Below, one piece after another: positions 9,781 to 17,266 of a stretch of DNA of 64,000 nt. The stretch's first letter is position 1; every line of letters starts with the position of its first letter. Location of the stretch: assembly GCF_014204895.1 (NCBI RefSeq), contig NZ_JACHMF010000001.1:3596001-3660000 (forward strand), written 5' to 3'. Below the pieces are notes generated by a model. That model was not told the DNA's origin and ran no database searches. It saw only the letters and a program-made list of their open reading frames with translations. The position numbers and the translations under genes were made by a program. Source of the DNA: Paractinoplanes abujensis (lineage in GTDB: Bacteria > Actinomycetota > Actinomycetes > Mycobacteriales > Micromonosporaceae).

Positions 9781-10363
9781 GGCCGCGGCGCAGGTGGGCG
9801 GTCTGCTCGGTGACGGCGTCGATCTCGGCGGCCAGGTCCGGATGCCGGCGCAGGTGGGACTGGGCGTCGGCCAGCCGGCCGGGCAGGGCCGCGGCGTCCG
9901 GCGCGCCGAGGGCTTCGTGCAACCGCCCGATCGGGCCGGCGGCCGCGTCGCTCAGGTCGGTCAGGGCGACCACCTGCCCGGCCAGCCGCCGCAGGTCGGC
10001 GGTGTTGTCGTTGGCCCACCGGGTGACGGCCCGGTCGCCGGCCCGGCGGTCGCGTTCGGCCTGCACGCGGGCGTCACGGGTGGCGCCCGGGTTCGCCGGG
10101 TCGGCGGAGGTGCTGCGCAGGTAGCGGCGTTCGGCGGCCTGCCGGCTGGCCACCCCGAGCGCCGGGGCGAGGCTCTGCCAGGAGACCCCGGCGGCGCGCG
10201 CGGCGGTGATCAGCTCCGGTTCGAGCGCGGCCAGCTCGGCCTGTGCCCGGCGCAGCAGCACCAGCGCCTCCAGCAGGTCGGCGGGATCCTGGGCGGCGCC
10301 ACGCCGGACCGCCTCGGCGGTGGCGGCGAGGTCTGCCACGACGGCGGCGAGGTCGGCTGTCAT
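9749..10363 (-). CDS. Hsp18-type transcriptional regulator
   Basis: A 204-residue, mostly helical, soluble protein. The segment LITAARAAGVSWQSLAPALGVASRQAAERRYLR (about 50-82) looks like a helix-turn-helix. Its context, divergent from an Hsp20 gene across a double palindrome, fits the actinobacterial class annotated as HSP18 transcriptional regulator. The ATG at 10363 is chosen because the protein-like sequence begins there. A longer frame would run through the operator. The last about 11 codons lie in the 60-bp repeat array, so the C-terminus was probably reshaped by it. Confidence 0.72.
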   Translation of the reverse strand: MTADLAAVVADLAATAEAVRRGAAQDPADLLEALVLLRRAQAELAALEPELITAARAAGVSWQSLAPALGVASRQAAERRYLRSTSADPANPGATRDARVQAERDRRAGDRAVTRWANDNTADLRRLAGQVVALTDLSDAAAGPIGRLHEALGAPDAAALPGRLADAQSHLRRHPDLAAEIDAVTEQTAHLRRGPADRRRDTSG

Positions 10364-10379
10364 GGACCAGATCCTATCC

Positions 10380-10422
10380 GTCATCTTTTCGATGACAAGT
10401 GGCTTGTCATCGGAACGATGAC
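10380..10422. promoter_or_regulatory. Double operator between hsp20 and its regulator
   Basis: Two copies of the 17-bp palindrome GTCATC-N5-GATGAC, at 10380-10396 and 10406-10422, are separated by nine bases. Their centres are 26 bp apart, so two dimers would bind with a slight angular offset. They lie between the divergent starts at 10363 and 10480. Autoregulation and repression of hsp20 by the neighbouring regulator is the natural reading. Confidence 0.8.
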
Positions 10423-10479
10423 GTGATACAAAGGTCTCAGCGCATTGACCGGCCCAGTCAAACCGCAGGAGGTGGAACA

Positions 10480-10944
10480 ATGTTGATGCGCAGCGAACCC
10501 TTCACCGAGGTCAACCGTCTCGCCCAGCAGTTCTTCGGCGCCACCGGCACCTGGTCCCGCCCGACGACGATGCCCGTCGACGCGATCCGCAACGGCGACG
10601 AGTTCGTGATCGCGTTCGACCTGCCCGGCGTGAGCGCCGACAGCATCGACATCGACGTCGAGCGCAACGTCCTGACAGTCCGGGCCGAGCGCCGCCCCAT
10701 CGACCTGGGTGAGGGCGCGGTCACACAGCTGACCGAGCGTCCCCTCGGCGTCTTCTCGCGCCAGCTGTTCCTCGGCGACGCCCTCGACACCGACCACATC
10801 GACGCCGCCTACGACAACGGCGTCCTGGTGCTGCGAATCCCGATCGCCGAACGAGCCAAGCCGCGCAAGGTATCCGTGACCGCGGGCCAGTCCAGCGAGG
10901 TGACCGCGGACCGGTCCGGTAAGCAAAAGGTGATCACCGGCTGA
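10480..10944 (+). CDS. Hsp20/alpha-crystallin small heat-shock protein
   Basis: A 154-residue ATP-independent holdase chaperone of the Hsp18/Hsp20 family. The alpha-crystallin domain spans about 40-140. It has the motif FVIAFDLPGVSADSIDIDVERNVLTVRAER near 45-75 and the closing strand IDAAYDNGVLVLRIPI, including the conserved GVL. The ATG at 10480 follows AGGAGG at a good distance; upstream in-frame codons run through the operator and are rejected. Expression is probably controlled by the double palindrome just upstream. Confidence 0.93.
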   Translation: MLMRSEPFTEVNRLAQQFFGATGTWSRPTTMPVDAIRNGDEFVIAFDLPGVSADSIDIDVERNVLTVRAERRPIDLGEGAVTQLTERPLGVFSRQLFLGDALDTDHIDAAYDNGVLVLRIPIAERAKPRKVSVTAGQSSEVTADRSGKQKVITG

Positions 10945-10963
10945 GCCCCGCGGGTGGTGCGCC

Positions 10964-11251
10964 ATGATCGACAACGTGGTGGTGCGGGCCCGGACCGCGC
11001 TGTCCCCGGAGTGGGACCGCGGGTTCGACGAGGCGTTCGCGGAACTCGTCAGCAATGACCCCGACCTGGTTCAGGCCGAGTTCGACGACCTCATCGCCGC
11101 CTCGTGGCCCGACGCGTCCGGCCCCGCACCACCGTCCGACCCCACCGCACGTTCGGCACCGCCGCCCCGCAGCCCGGGGCGGCCGCCACCGGCACCCCGC
11201 CCGGACGAGACGTCCGGCCACGACCCTGACCGTCCACAGTCACCACCTTGA
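10964..11251 (+). CDS. Small hypothetical protein
   Basis: 95 residues. The first 50 (DNVVVRARTALSPEWDRGFDEAFAELVSNDPDLVQAEFDDLIAASW) are acidic, helical and protein-like. The last 40 are a Pro/Ser/Arg-rich tail that may be disordered. No domain is recognised. It starts 20 bases after hsp20 and could be cotranscribed. The ribosome-binding site is weak. Confidence 0.55.
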   Translation: MIDNVVVRARTALSPEWDRGFDEAFAELVSNDPDLVQAEFDDLIAASWPDASGPAPPSDPTARSAPPPRSPGRPPPAPRPDETSGHDPDRPQSPP

Positions 11252-11261
11252 CCCCGGTAAC

Positions 11262-11288
11262 GCCCGCCGGCCGGTTCGGCCGGCGGGC
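11262..11288. terminator. Hairpin terminator
   Basis: A perfect 12-bp stem, GCCCGCCGGCCG/CGGCCGGCGGGC, with a three-base loop lies between two convergent transcription units. It is followed by a short tandem stretch of GGCTCAGCGG(C)-type units up to about 11350. Confidence 0.75.
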
Positions 11289-11342
11289 AACCGGCTCAGC
11301 GGGCGCCCGGCTCAGCGGCAACCGGCTCAGCGGGCAACCGGC

Positions 11343-12089
11343 TCAGCGGCTCCAGGGGCCGATCATCTCCGTCATGGCTTCGGTCAGGGCCCCTTGCAGC
11401 AACGGGCCGTAGGTGATCCGGCCGACGCCGAGCCGGGCAAACCGCGCCAGGTCGTGCCGGACCGGGTGGGCGGTGCAGTTGACCGGGCCCGGCACGGCCT
11501 CGACCGCGACCGTGATCAGCTCGTCGTTGTCCTGGATCTTGACGGGGTAGACGCTTTTCGCCCCCGCCTGCACGAGCGCCCGCAGCCGGTGGACGGCTTC
11601 CCCGGCCACGGCCGTCGTGCCGGAACAGGTCGGTGCGGCCGCTGATCCACAAAGGCACGCCTGCCGAATCCGCCGCTGCCCGCAGCCCTGCGACGTAGCC
11701 GGCGTGTTCCCGCGTGCTGCGCGCGCCCCGCCTTCGGAATGCACGGTGTCCTCGATGTTGAGCCCGACCGCGCCCGCGTCGAGCGGGCCCGCGATCAGGT
11801 CGGGCGGGCTCTGCCCGTAGCCCGCCTCCAAGTCGACCGAGACCGGCACGTCGACCGCCGCCACGATCGGCCGCACCGCGGCGACGACTTCGGCGAAGGT
11901 CTCCCCCTCGTCGTCCTGCGCGCCCCGCGAGCCCGCCGGCGGATGGCTGCCGATGGTCAGCGCCTCGAACCCGGCCGCGACCGCCGTCCGGGCCAACCGC
12001 GCGTCCCACAGGGTGGGCAGCACGAGCGGGCGGCCGCCGGCGTGCAGGGCGGCCGGCCTCCGGGCCCGGGCGACAAGCGACTCAGTCAT
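11343..12089 (-). pseudogene. Isocitrate lyase/PEP mutase-family protein, interrupted by two compensating frameshifts
   Basis: The start (ATG 12089) and end are in one frame: PLVLPTLWDARLARTAVAAGFEALTIGS, the Mg-site-like VDLEAGYG, VGLNIEDTVHSEGG, then LRALVQAGAKSVYPV and HDLARFARLGVGRITYGP. The middle continues in another frame between about 11725 and 11605 (STREHAGYVAGLRAAADSAGVPL, then SGRTDLF). That frame contains the conserved RTD. Read in one frame the middle is nonsense, although no stop appears. Either two indels inactivated or altered the gene, or these are sequencing errors and the enzyme is intact. Family members cleave or form C-C or P-C bonds in 2-oxoacid-type substrates; the substrate here is unknown. 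Confidence 0.75.
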
Positions 12090-12127
12090 GCGTTCCGAGC
12101 TCCGATCGAGAAACAGTGCCGTCGCCC

Positions 12128-12195
12128 CGACGACAACCGCCCGGCGACCCACCCCGGCGCGCGCAAGACACGACGACAACCGCCCGGCGACCCAC
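12128..12195. repeat. 25-bp direct repeat
   Basis: Identical 25-mers beginning CGACGACAACCGCCCGGCG occur at 12128-12152 and 12171-12195. They lie just upstream of the PEP-mutase-family start and next to the xanthine-dehydrogenase relic, so they may be a duplication scar. Confidence 0.85.
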
Positions 12196-12235
12196 TCGGG
12201 CGCGCGCTCCCGGCACCGGGATCGTCCGCCTGACC

Positions 12236-12650
12236 TCAGCCCCGGCCCAGCCGGGCCGGCAGCATCCGGCCGCGGGGCAGCGGCAGCTCGCGGAGCCGGA
12301 TCCCGGCCGCGTGGTGCATCGCGTCGGCGACGGCCGCGGCCCGCCGGTGACGCTGATCTCGCCGACGCCGTGGCCGCCCATCGGCGCGCGCGGGCCGGGG
12401 TGGTCGAGCCGGTCCTGGCCGGCCGCGGTCGTCGGGTTCAGGACGCGCCCGGTGCAGCTCGCGTCGTACGCGGAACTCGGCCGTCTGGATCGCGCATTCC
12501 TGGGCGGACGAGCCGATCGAGTCCTCAGGCGCCCGCATGGGGGCGTCGGCGGGAAGGGCGAGCTCGACGACGTGCTGGTCGGCGAGGAAGCTGCCCGGCG
12601 CGTACAGGGTGCGGGCGCAGAGGGTGAACTGTTCGGCGAACCCGCGCGCC
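12236..12650 (-). pseudogene. Remnant of a xanthine dehydrogenase-family molybdopterin-binding subunit
   Basis: Three frames carry ordered pieces of the large Mo-binding subunit. At about 12650-12480 one reads FAEQFTLCARTLYAPG and PADAPMRAPEDS, equivalent to the family MRAPGE motif. A second frame reads GRVLNPTTAAGQ and HGVGEISVTGG, equivalents of VDCGRVLNP and GVGEIGITG. A third reads AVADAMHHAAGIRLRELPL, the usual C-terminus. Intact subunits are about 700-800 residues; here most of the centre is deleted and frames shift at least twice. It is a clear relic. Confidence 0.8.
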
Positions 12651-12680
12651 TGACCCGACCCCGGCGCGCCGGGTGGCGGG

Positions 12681-13220
12681 TCAGTAGTTGATCTTCACGC
12701 CGGCTGTCTTGCAGGCGGCGGTGAGGTCCGAACCGGCCTGTTCCCAGTTCGGGTCCTGCTCGATCGCGGTCATCGGGTCGGCCGCGGCGGCCGCCTCGGA
12801 CGAGCGGGCCACGACCTCCTTGACGGCCGCGCCCACCTCCGTCTCGCTGGATCCGGCGGCCTTGGTCAGACCGGCTGCGAAAACGGTGAGGATCCTTTTG
12901 GCCTCGGCGGCGTCCGTGGCACCGGAGGCGACGAAGTCGACCAGTTGGGCGCTCATGGCCTTGCCCACCTTGTCCGCGGCCGTGCAGACGGCCTTGTCGG
13001 CCGGCGCGGCCGCCCCAGCCGGCGCGGTTGCCCCAGCCGGCGCGGTTGCCCCAGCCGGAGCCTCGCCAGCCGGTGCGGCCGAGGCGGGCGCAGCGCCGGC
13101 CCCAGCCGCGGGTTCCTTCCAGGTCGGGGCGTCGTCGCTGCCGCACGCGGCTAGCGACAGCCAGGACATTCCGGCCAGCACGGCGGAGGCAACTCGGGTT
13201 CGGCTCACGGCGCGCGACAC
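12681..13220 (-). CDS. Putative lipoprotein
   Basis: 179 residues with a lipoprotein signal peptide ending in the lipobox LAAC (Cys 26). A linker of repeated APAGAT-like pentapeptides (about 42-74) follows. A helical domain of about 100 residues carries two cysteines (CTAADK and CKTAG) that could form a disulfide. The protein should be anchored on the outer face of the membrane. No domain is recognised. It sits downstream of an LCP protein on the same strand and may belong to an envelope-related unit. Confidence 0.75.
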   Translation of the reverse strand: MSRAVSRTRVASAVLAGMSWLSLAACGSDDAPTWKEPAAGAGAAPASAAPAGEAPAGATAPAGATAPAGAAAPADKAVCTAADKVGKAMSAQLVDFVASGATDAAEAKRILTVFAAGLTKAAGSSETEVGAAVKEVVARSSEAAAAADPMTAIEQDPNWEQAGSDLTAACKTAGVKINY

Positions 13221-13247
13221 TAACCGGCGCCGCCGTGAAGATCAAGC

Positions 13248-14315
13248 TCAGCGGCCATGCCGTACGTCGTTGGGCGGGTGCTCGCGCAGATACTCGTCCA
13301 GCCGGCCCGCCCGCAGCGCGGCGAACAGGTCGCGGCATTGGTCCGCGTCGGGCACCATCACCGCGCCGACGCCCGGCACGTTGCGGTTCTCGGCGATCGG
13401 CACCGTCATGAACGTCATGTCCTTGGCCCGCAGGTGGCGCAGCGTGAACGCGAGGCGTTGCACGGGCATGCGCCGGTCGACGGTGAGCATGCCGGCCGCC
13501 GTACGGACCAGCCCGTCGAGCTTGCGCGGATCGGTCAGCAGATTCTGGCCGGCGATCTTCTCGGCCAGCGCCCGCAGGTACTGCTGGTGCCGCTTGGACC
13601 GGTCGAGGTCGTCGTTGGGCAGGCCCCGGCGCTGCCGCACGTAGTACTCGGCGAGCTGACCGTCGAGGTGCACCTGACCGGCGGGGAAGGCGACGCAGCG
13701 GCGGGACCGGCCGCGGGGGTCGGTGCACGGCGCCGACGGGTACGGGCTGTCGTCGGGCAGGAAGCGGTAACGGTCCACGCTCTTCTTGTCGATGGTCACG
13801 TCGACGCCGCCGACCAGGTCGGTGAGCTTGCGGATGCCGGCGAAGTCGATGATCATCGGCCAGTCGACGGTGAGGCCGGTGAATCGGTTGATCGTCTGTA
13901 CGAGCCGCGGCGCGCCACCCCAGGCGTAGGCCGCGTTGACCTTGTTGCGGGGCCCGCGCTCGCCGTCCTCCGTGGCGATCGGCAGGTACGTGTCGCGCGG
14001 GATCGAGATCACGTACGCCTTGCCGGTCGACTTGGGGATGTGCACCAGGATCACGACGTCGCTGCGCCCGTCCCCCGGTTCACCTTTGGTGCGGCTGTCC
14101 GACCCGATGAGCAGCAGGTTCATCGGCCCTTTGACCTTGGGCGGCTCGGCCGGGGCGCCTGCGGACCGTGACGGCGCGGGCGGCAGCAGATCGGCCCGGT
14201 CGACCGCGTCCTCGTAGCGATGGGAGAGCGCCCGCATCCCGGCCACGGCGGCCACCGACCCGGTGGCGAGCACGGCGACCACAATGGACAGGATCAGCCA
14301 CCAGCGACGGCGCAT
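13248..14315 (-). CDS. LytR-CpsA-Psr (LCP) family protein
   Basis: 355 residues. One N-terminal transmembrane helix (about 5-25) is followed by an extracytoplasmic LCP domain. Visible family motifs are LLIGSDSR near 69, GRSDVVILVHIPKSTGKAYVISIPRDTYLPI with the conserved arginines, and NAAYAWGGAPRLVQTI. LCP enzymes transfer lipid-linked glycopolymers such as teichoic acid or arabinogalactan onto peptidoglycan. The deacetylase gene ends three bases upstream, so the two form an envelope operon. Confidence 0.93.
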   Translation of the reverse strand: MRRRWWLILSIVVAVLATGSVAAVAGMRALSHRYEDAVDRADLLPPAPSRSAGAPAEPPKVKGPMNLLLIGSDSRTKGEPGDGRSDVVILVHIPKSTGKAYVISIPRDTYLPIATEDGERGPRNKVNAAYAWGGAPRLVQTINRFTGLTVDWPMIIDFAGIRKLTDLVGGVDVTIDKKSVDRYRFLPDDSPYPSAPCTDPRGRSRRCVAFPAGQVHLDGQLAEYYVRQRRGLPNDDLDRSKRHQQYLRALAEKIAGQNLLTDPRKLDGLVRTAAGMLTVDRRMPVQRLAFTLRHLRAKDMTFMTVPIAENRNVPGVGAVMVPDADQCRDLFAALRAGRLDEYLREHPPNDVRHGR

Positions 14316-14318
14316 CGC

Positions 14319-15107
14319 TCACACCCCCACGAATCGATAGCCGGAATCGAGGAGCACGGGCAGGACACCCCGAAGCGCCCGTACGGTCTCGGACCGGTCG
14401 CCGCCCCCGTCGTGGGTCAGCACGATCGACCGGTTGCCGACCTGGTTCAGGATCTTCGAGCGGATCCGGCTCGCACCGGGATTATCCCAGTCGCGGGGGT
14501 CCACGTCCCAGGCGATCGATGTCTGTCCCAGCGCCGCGCACACCTGGAAGGCCGTTTTGGACCAGCTCCCGTACGGGGCCCGGAAGAGCGCGGGGGCCCG
14601 CCCGGTCGTCGCGGCGACGGTGTCCACCGCGCGGCCCACCTCGGTCTTCACGCGTCCGGCGGTCTGCCGTTTGAGGTCCACGTGGGACCAGGTGTGTGTG
14701 CCGATGGTGTGCCCGTCGGCGGCGATGGCCCGTACGAGATCGGGATGCGCGGCCGCCTCCTGCCCGATCACGAAGAAGGTGGCCGTGATGTGGTGCTTGC
14801 GCAGCAGTTTGAGCACCTGCGGGGTGTATGCCGGGTGCGGGCCGTCGTCGAAGGTGAGCGCCACGACCTTCGCGCCCCGGCCGGCCGGCACGACGTAACG
14901 CGGCTCCTTCTGCACCGGGATGCGGGCCGGGCCCGTCGGCGTGGGCGACGGCGACGGCGTCGGCGAGGGCCGGTAGGTGGCCGGGGTGACCGCTGACGCC
15001 GCGGGCTGCGGTTCCGGCCGGGGCGGCTTGGCGCAGGCGCTGAGCAGGGAGAGCCCGCCGAGGGCGAGAAGCACCCGCCGGCTGCCGGTCCACGGTTGTT
15101 GCGTCAT
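14319..15107 (-). CDS. Polysaccharide deacetylase (CE4/NodB) lipoprotein
   Basis: A secreted deacetylase. A signal peptide ending in a lipobox-like LLSAC is followed by a Pro/Thr-rich linker and a NodB domain. Motif 1 is ALTFDDGPHP with the catalytic and metal aspartates; motif 2 is HTWSH with the zinc histidines; later motifs are FRAPYGSW, WDVDPRDW and VLTHDGGG. It probably removes N-acetyl groups from peptidoglycan or another wall glycan. The ATG at 15107 is preferred because GGAGG lies eight bases upstream. ATG 15113 and GTG 15116 are too close to it. Confidence 0.9.
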   Translation of the reverse strand: MTQQPWTGSRRVLLALGGLSLLSACAKPPRPEPQPAASAVTPATYRPSPTPSPSPTPTGPARIPVQKEPRYVVPAGRGAKVVALTFDDGPHPAYTPQVLKLLRKHHITATFFVIGQEAAAHPDLVRAIAADGHTIGTHTWSHVDLKRQTAGRVKTEVGRAVDTVAATTGRAPALFRAPYGSWSKTAFQVCAALGQTSIAWDVDPRDWDNPGASRIRSKILNQVGNRSIVLTHDGGGDRSETVRALRGVLPVLLDSGYRFVGV

Positions 15108-15116
15108 CGACATCAC

Positions 15117-15533
15117 CTCCGGCTCCGCGCGGCCGCCGCAGAGGGAGCGGCGGTCCGTTCGCGAAGTACGGAAAGTCTGGTGACGAGTTGTCAGGAATCG
15201 ATGAGGCTCCCGTACGGCGGTGTTTTCTCACAGTTGGCCCGCACAGGTAACCGCAAAGGCGGTTCAGGACGTCGGCCTCGGCCCGGACCATGCCGGCGAT
15301 CGGTTCGATGTCCGCGCGGTCGAGGGCCCGTCGGCGACCGGGGCCTCGTCCCGCAGCACCGCGATCACTTCGCGCACGTCGGCCGGCCCGCGCGAGTTTT
15401 CCGTACGGCCGCGGGCCAGGTCACCTATCAGCCACCGCAGGACGACGAGGGCCGCGAGCACCACCCCGATGGTTCAGGACCCACCGGCGCGGCTCACGGT
15501 GATCCCTGCACTGCCGTGTTCCCGTTGTCCCGG
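15117..15533. other. Intergenic region with one weak small-ORF candidate
   Basis: There is no confident gene. A 66-residue frame at 15264-15464 on the minus strand begins with a hydrophobic stretch (VLAALVVLRWLIGDLA), then RGPADVREVIAVLRDEAP. It looks somewhat protein-like but has no ribosome-binding site, and a stop lies directly upstream. I would not annotate it without homologues. Confidence 0.35.
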
Positions 15534-16958
15534 TCAGCCGAGCGGGGGCCGGATGAGGAACGAGCTGTCGGTGCGGAACGTGTCGGTGCCGTCGGACTTG
15601 TCGACCCAGAGTTCGTCGCCGACGCGGCGGAGGTAGAACGTGCGGTAGTTGGCCGACTCGAACGAGACGGTGCCGGCCGTCGCGCCGGGCCGGGGGCAGA
15701 ACGTGGCGTCGCCGCGGAAGAGGACGGTGCCTTCGGGTGGGCTGAGTTGCAGGCGGAACGATGAGTGGCGCAGGTAGCGGCCCTGCGGGCCGAGCAAGGA
15801 GATGCAGGACGGGTCGGCCAGGCCGGCCACCACCTGCAGGGTGGCGTCCTTGCGCTCCTCAGCGGTGGTGACCGGCTCGAGCATCCCGTCCGTTCCGGCC
15901 ACGGTGACGTAGCGGCCGGGCGTGGCCACCGATTCCAGGGACACCGGCCCGGTTCGCAGCGGCGGGGCGGCGCTCGAACCGGAACCTGTGCCGGTGCGGG
16001 GTGGGGGCGCGGGGGCGGTGGCCCACCCGGTGGCGGGGACGGTGACGCCCACGGCGAGAACTCCGGCGCCGATGGCCGCGGCCAGGGGGTGCGCGGCCAG
16101 CACGCCGCCCGCCCATTGCGCGAGGCCGGAGGCGACCACCGGCGCGGGGGTGATGGCGGCCGTCTTGGCCAGTGCGGCTCCGGCCAGCGCGATCGGCACG
16201 GGGAGCAGCAGCAGCGTGGGCAGCAGCCGGTCGGCGGGCACCAGGTGCTGGGCCGCGCGGGTGCAGACGGGGCAGGACCGCACGTGGCGGCCGATCCGTT
16301 TGCGCCAGTAGGGGTTGGGGCGTCCGTCCCACTCCGCGGCGACGTCTCCCAGCGCGTCGCAGCCGGGGAGGGCCTCCAGCGCCGCGACGATGCTCCGGCC
16401 CGTCTCCAGTTGTTCGCGCATCCGCTGGATCCGTACGCCGGTGTGGGTCACTCCGAGGCCGAGCCCGGTGGCGACCTCGGCCCGGGTGAGTTCGCCGATC
16501 AGTTCGAGCCACCACAGCGCGAACACCGTGCGTTCGGCCGGGCCCATCCACTGCGCGGCGTGGCGCACTTGGCGGCGCTGGCCGGCCAGTTCGACCCGCA
16601 GCACGGCCGGGCCTTCCACGTCGGCCGCCGCGTCGGGGCGGTCGATCCCGGCGCCGAGCGGGGTCGCGCGCCCGGCCGTGCGGCGTTCGCGGGCCACGTG
16701 GGTGCCGATCTCGTGCACGGCGATCACGGTCAGCCAGGACCGGAAGCTGTCCGGCGAGCGCAGGTCGCCCAGTTGCCGCAGGGCGCGGACCATGACGTCC
16801 TGCACCACGTCGTCCACCTGTTCGTCGTCCACCACCGGCTGCACGAGGTGGTAGACGATCGGCAGGTAGCGACGGGCCAGTTCGTCCAGGGCCTCGCGGT
16901 CGCCGGTCTGGGCCGCGCGTACGACGTCGCCGAGGTCGCGCCGAGGCTGAACCTTCAT
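15534..16958 (-). CDS. Membrane-tethered ECF sigma factor with extracytoplasmic AbfB domain (copy 1)
   Basis: 474 residues. Sigma region 2 lies at about 15-95 (DDEQVDDVVQDVMVRALRQL, SFRSWLTVIAVHEIG) and region 4 at about 135-185 (LTRAEVATGLGLGVTHTGVRIQRM). A zinc-finger-like H225-x3-C229-x2-C232 follows, as in ZAS anti-sigma domains, then hydrophobic helices near 246-265 and 288-306. A Pro/Thr linker leads to an AbfB-type beta-trefoil at about 337-472 (GRYLRHSSFRL, DATFCPRPG, SFESANYRTFYLRR). AbfB (CBM42-type) domains bind arabinofuranose side chains. The build suggests a sigma factor held at the membrane by its own fused anti-sigma/sensor part. It is divergent from the GH62 arabinofuranosidase. 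A good RBS-like GAGGG precedes ATG 16958. Confidence 0.88.
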   Translation of the reverse strand: MKVQPRRDLGDVVRAAQTGDREALDELARRYLPIVYHLVQPVVDDEQVDDVVQDVMVRALRQLGDLRSPDSFRSWLTVIAVHEIGTHVARERRTAGRATPLGAGIDRPDAAADVEGPAVLRVELAGQRRQVRHAAQWMGPAERTVFALWWLELIGELTRAEVATGLGLGVTHTGVRIQRMREQLETGRSIVAALEALPGCDALGDVAAEWDGRPNPYWRKRIGRHVRSCPVCTRAAQHLVPADRLLPTLLLLPVPIALAGAALAKTAAITPAPVVASGLAQWAGGVLAAHPLAAAIGAGVLAVGVTVPATGWATAPAPPPRTGTGSGSSAAPPLRTGPVSLESVATPGRYVTVAGTDGMLEPVTTAEERKDATLQVVAGLADPSCISLLGPQGRYLRHSSFRLQLSPPEGTVLFRGDATFCPRPGATAGTVSFESANYRTFYLRRVGDELWVDKSDGTDTFRTDSSFLIRPPLG

Positions 16959-17266
16959 CAGCTGCCCTCATTCCGGTGAACGCTCACACTACCGCTGCGA
17001 CCGGATCGTAAGAGCGCTCACCGCGCCGTTCAAGGCGGACGCCCGCCGGCGTCGACCGGACTTTGACCGGCGGATCGGCATAACAAAAGTTCAGTGCCAA
17101 TCTTTCAATGATCACTGCAAATGGACCGGAAATGGCACTGAAAAACGGTGATACGAGCCGCTTTTATCGATGGATAGCACTTTCCGGGTCGAGCTTGTTA
17201 ACGTTCATTTTCCCTTGTGTATCGGCCCGCCGATATCCCCCTTGTCATTCCCCCGGGAGGACCTCC
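16959..17266. promoter_or_regulatory. Divergent control region with a 10-bp inverted repeat
   Basis: This 308-bp gap separates the AbfB-sigma gene and the GH62 gene. The perfect inverted repeat TTCAGTGCCA (17090-17099) and TGGCACTGAA (17133-17142) has a 33-base spacer, suiting a looping or double-site operator. An AT-rich stretch (17080-17220) probably carries the GH62 promoter. GGGAGG at 17255-17260 is the ribosome-binding site for GTG 17267. Confidence 0.5.

Noticed and set aside
9254..10426. Long plus-strand frame of about 390 codons through the repeat array
   Set aside because: Arg/Pro-rich, antisense to the Hsp regulator, open only because the 60-bp units keep all frames open; no domain or good ribosome-binding site.
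12082..13728. 548-codon minus-strand frame across three units
   Set aside because: Covers the xanthine-dehydrogenase relic in changing frames and runs antisense-frame through the lipoprotein and LCP genes; not a single protein.
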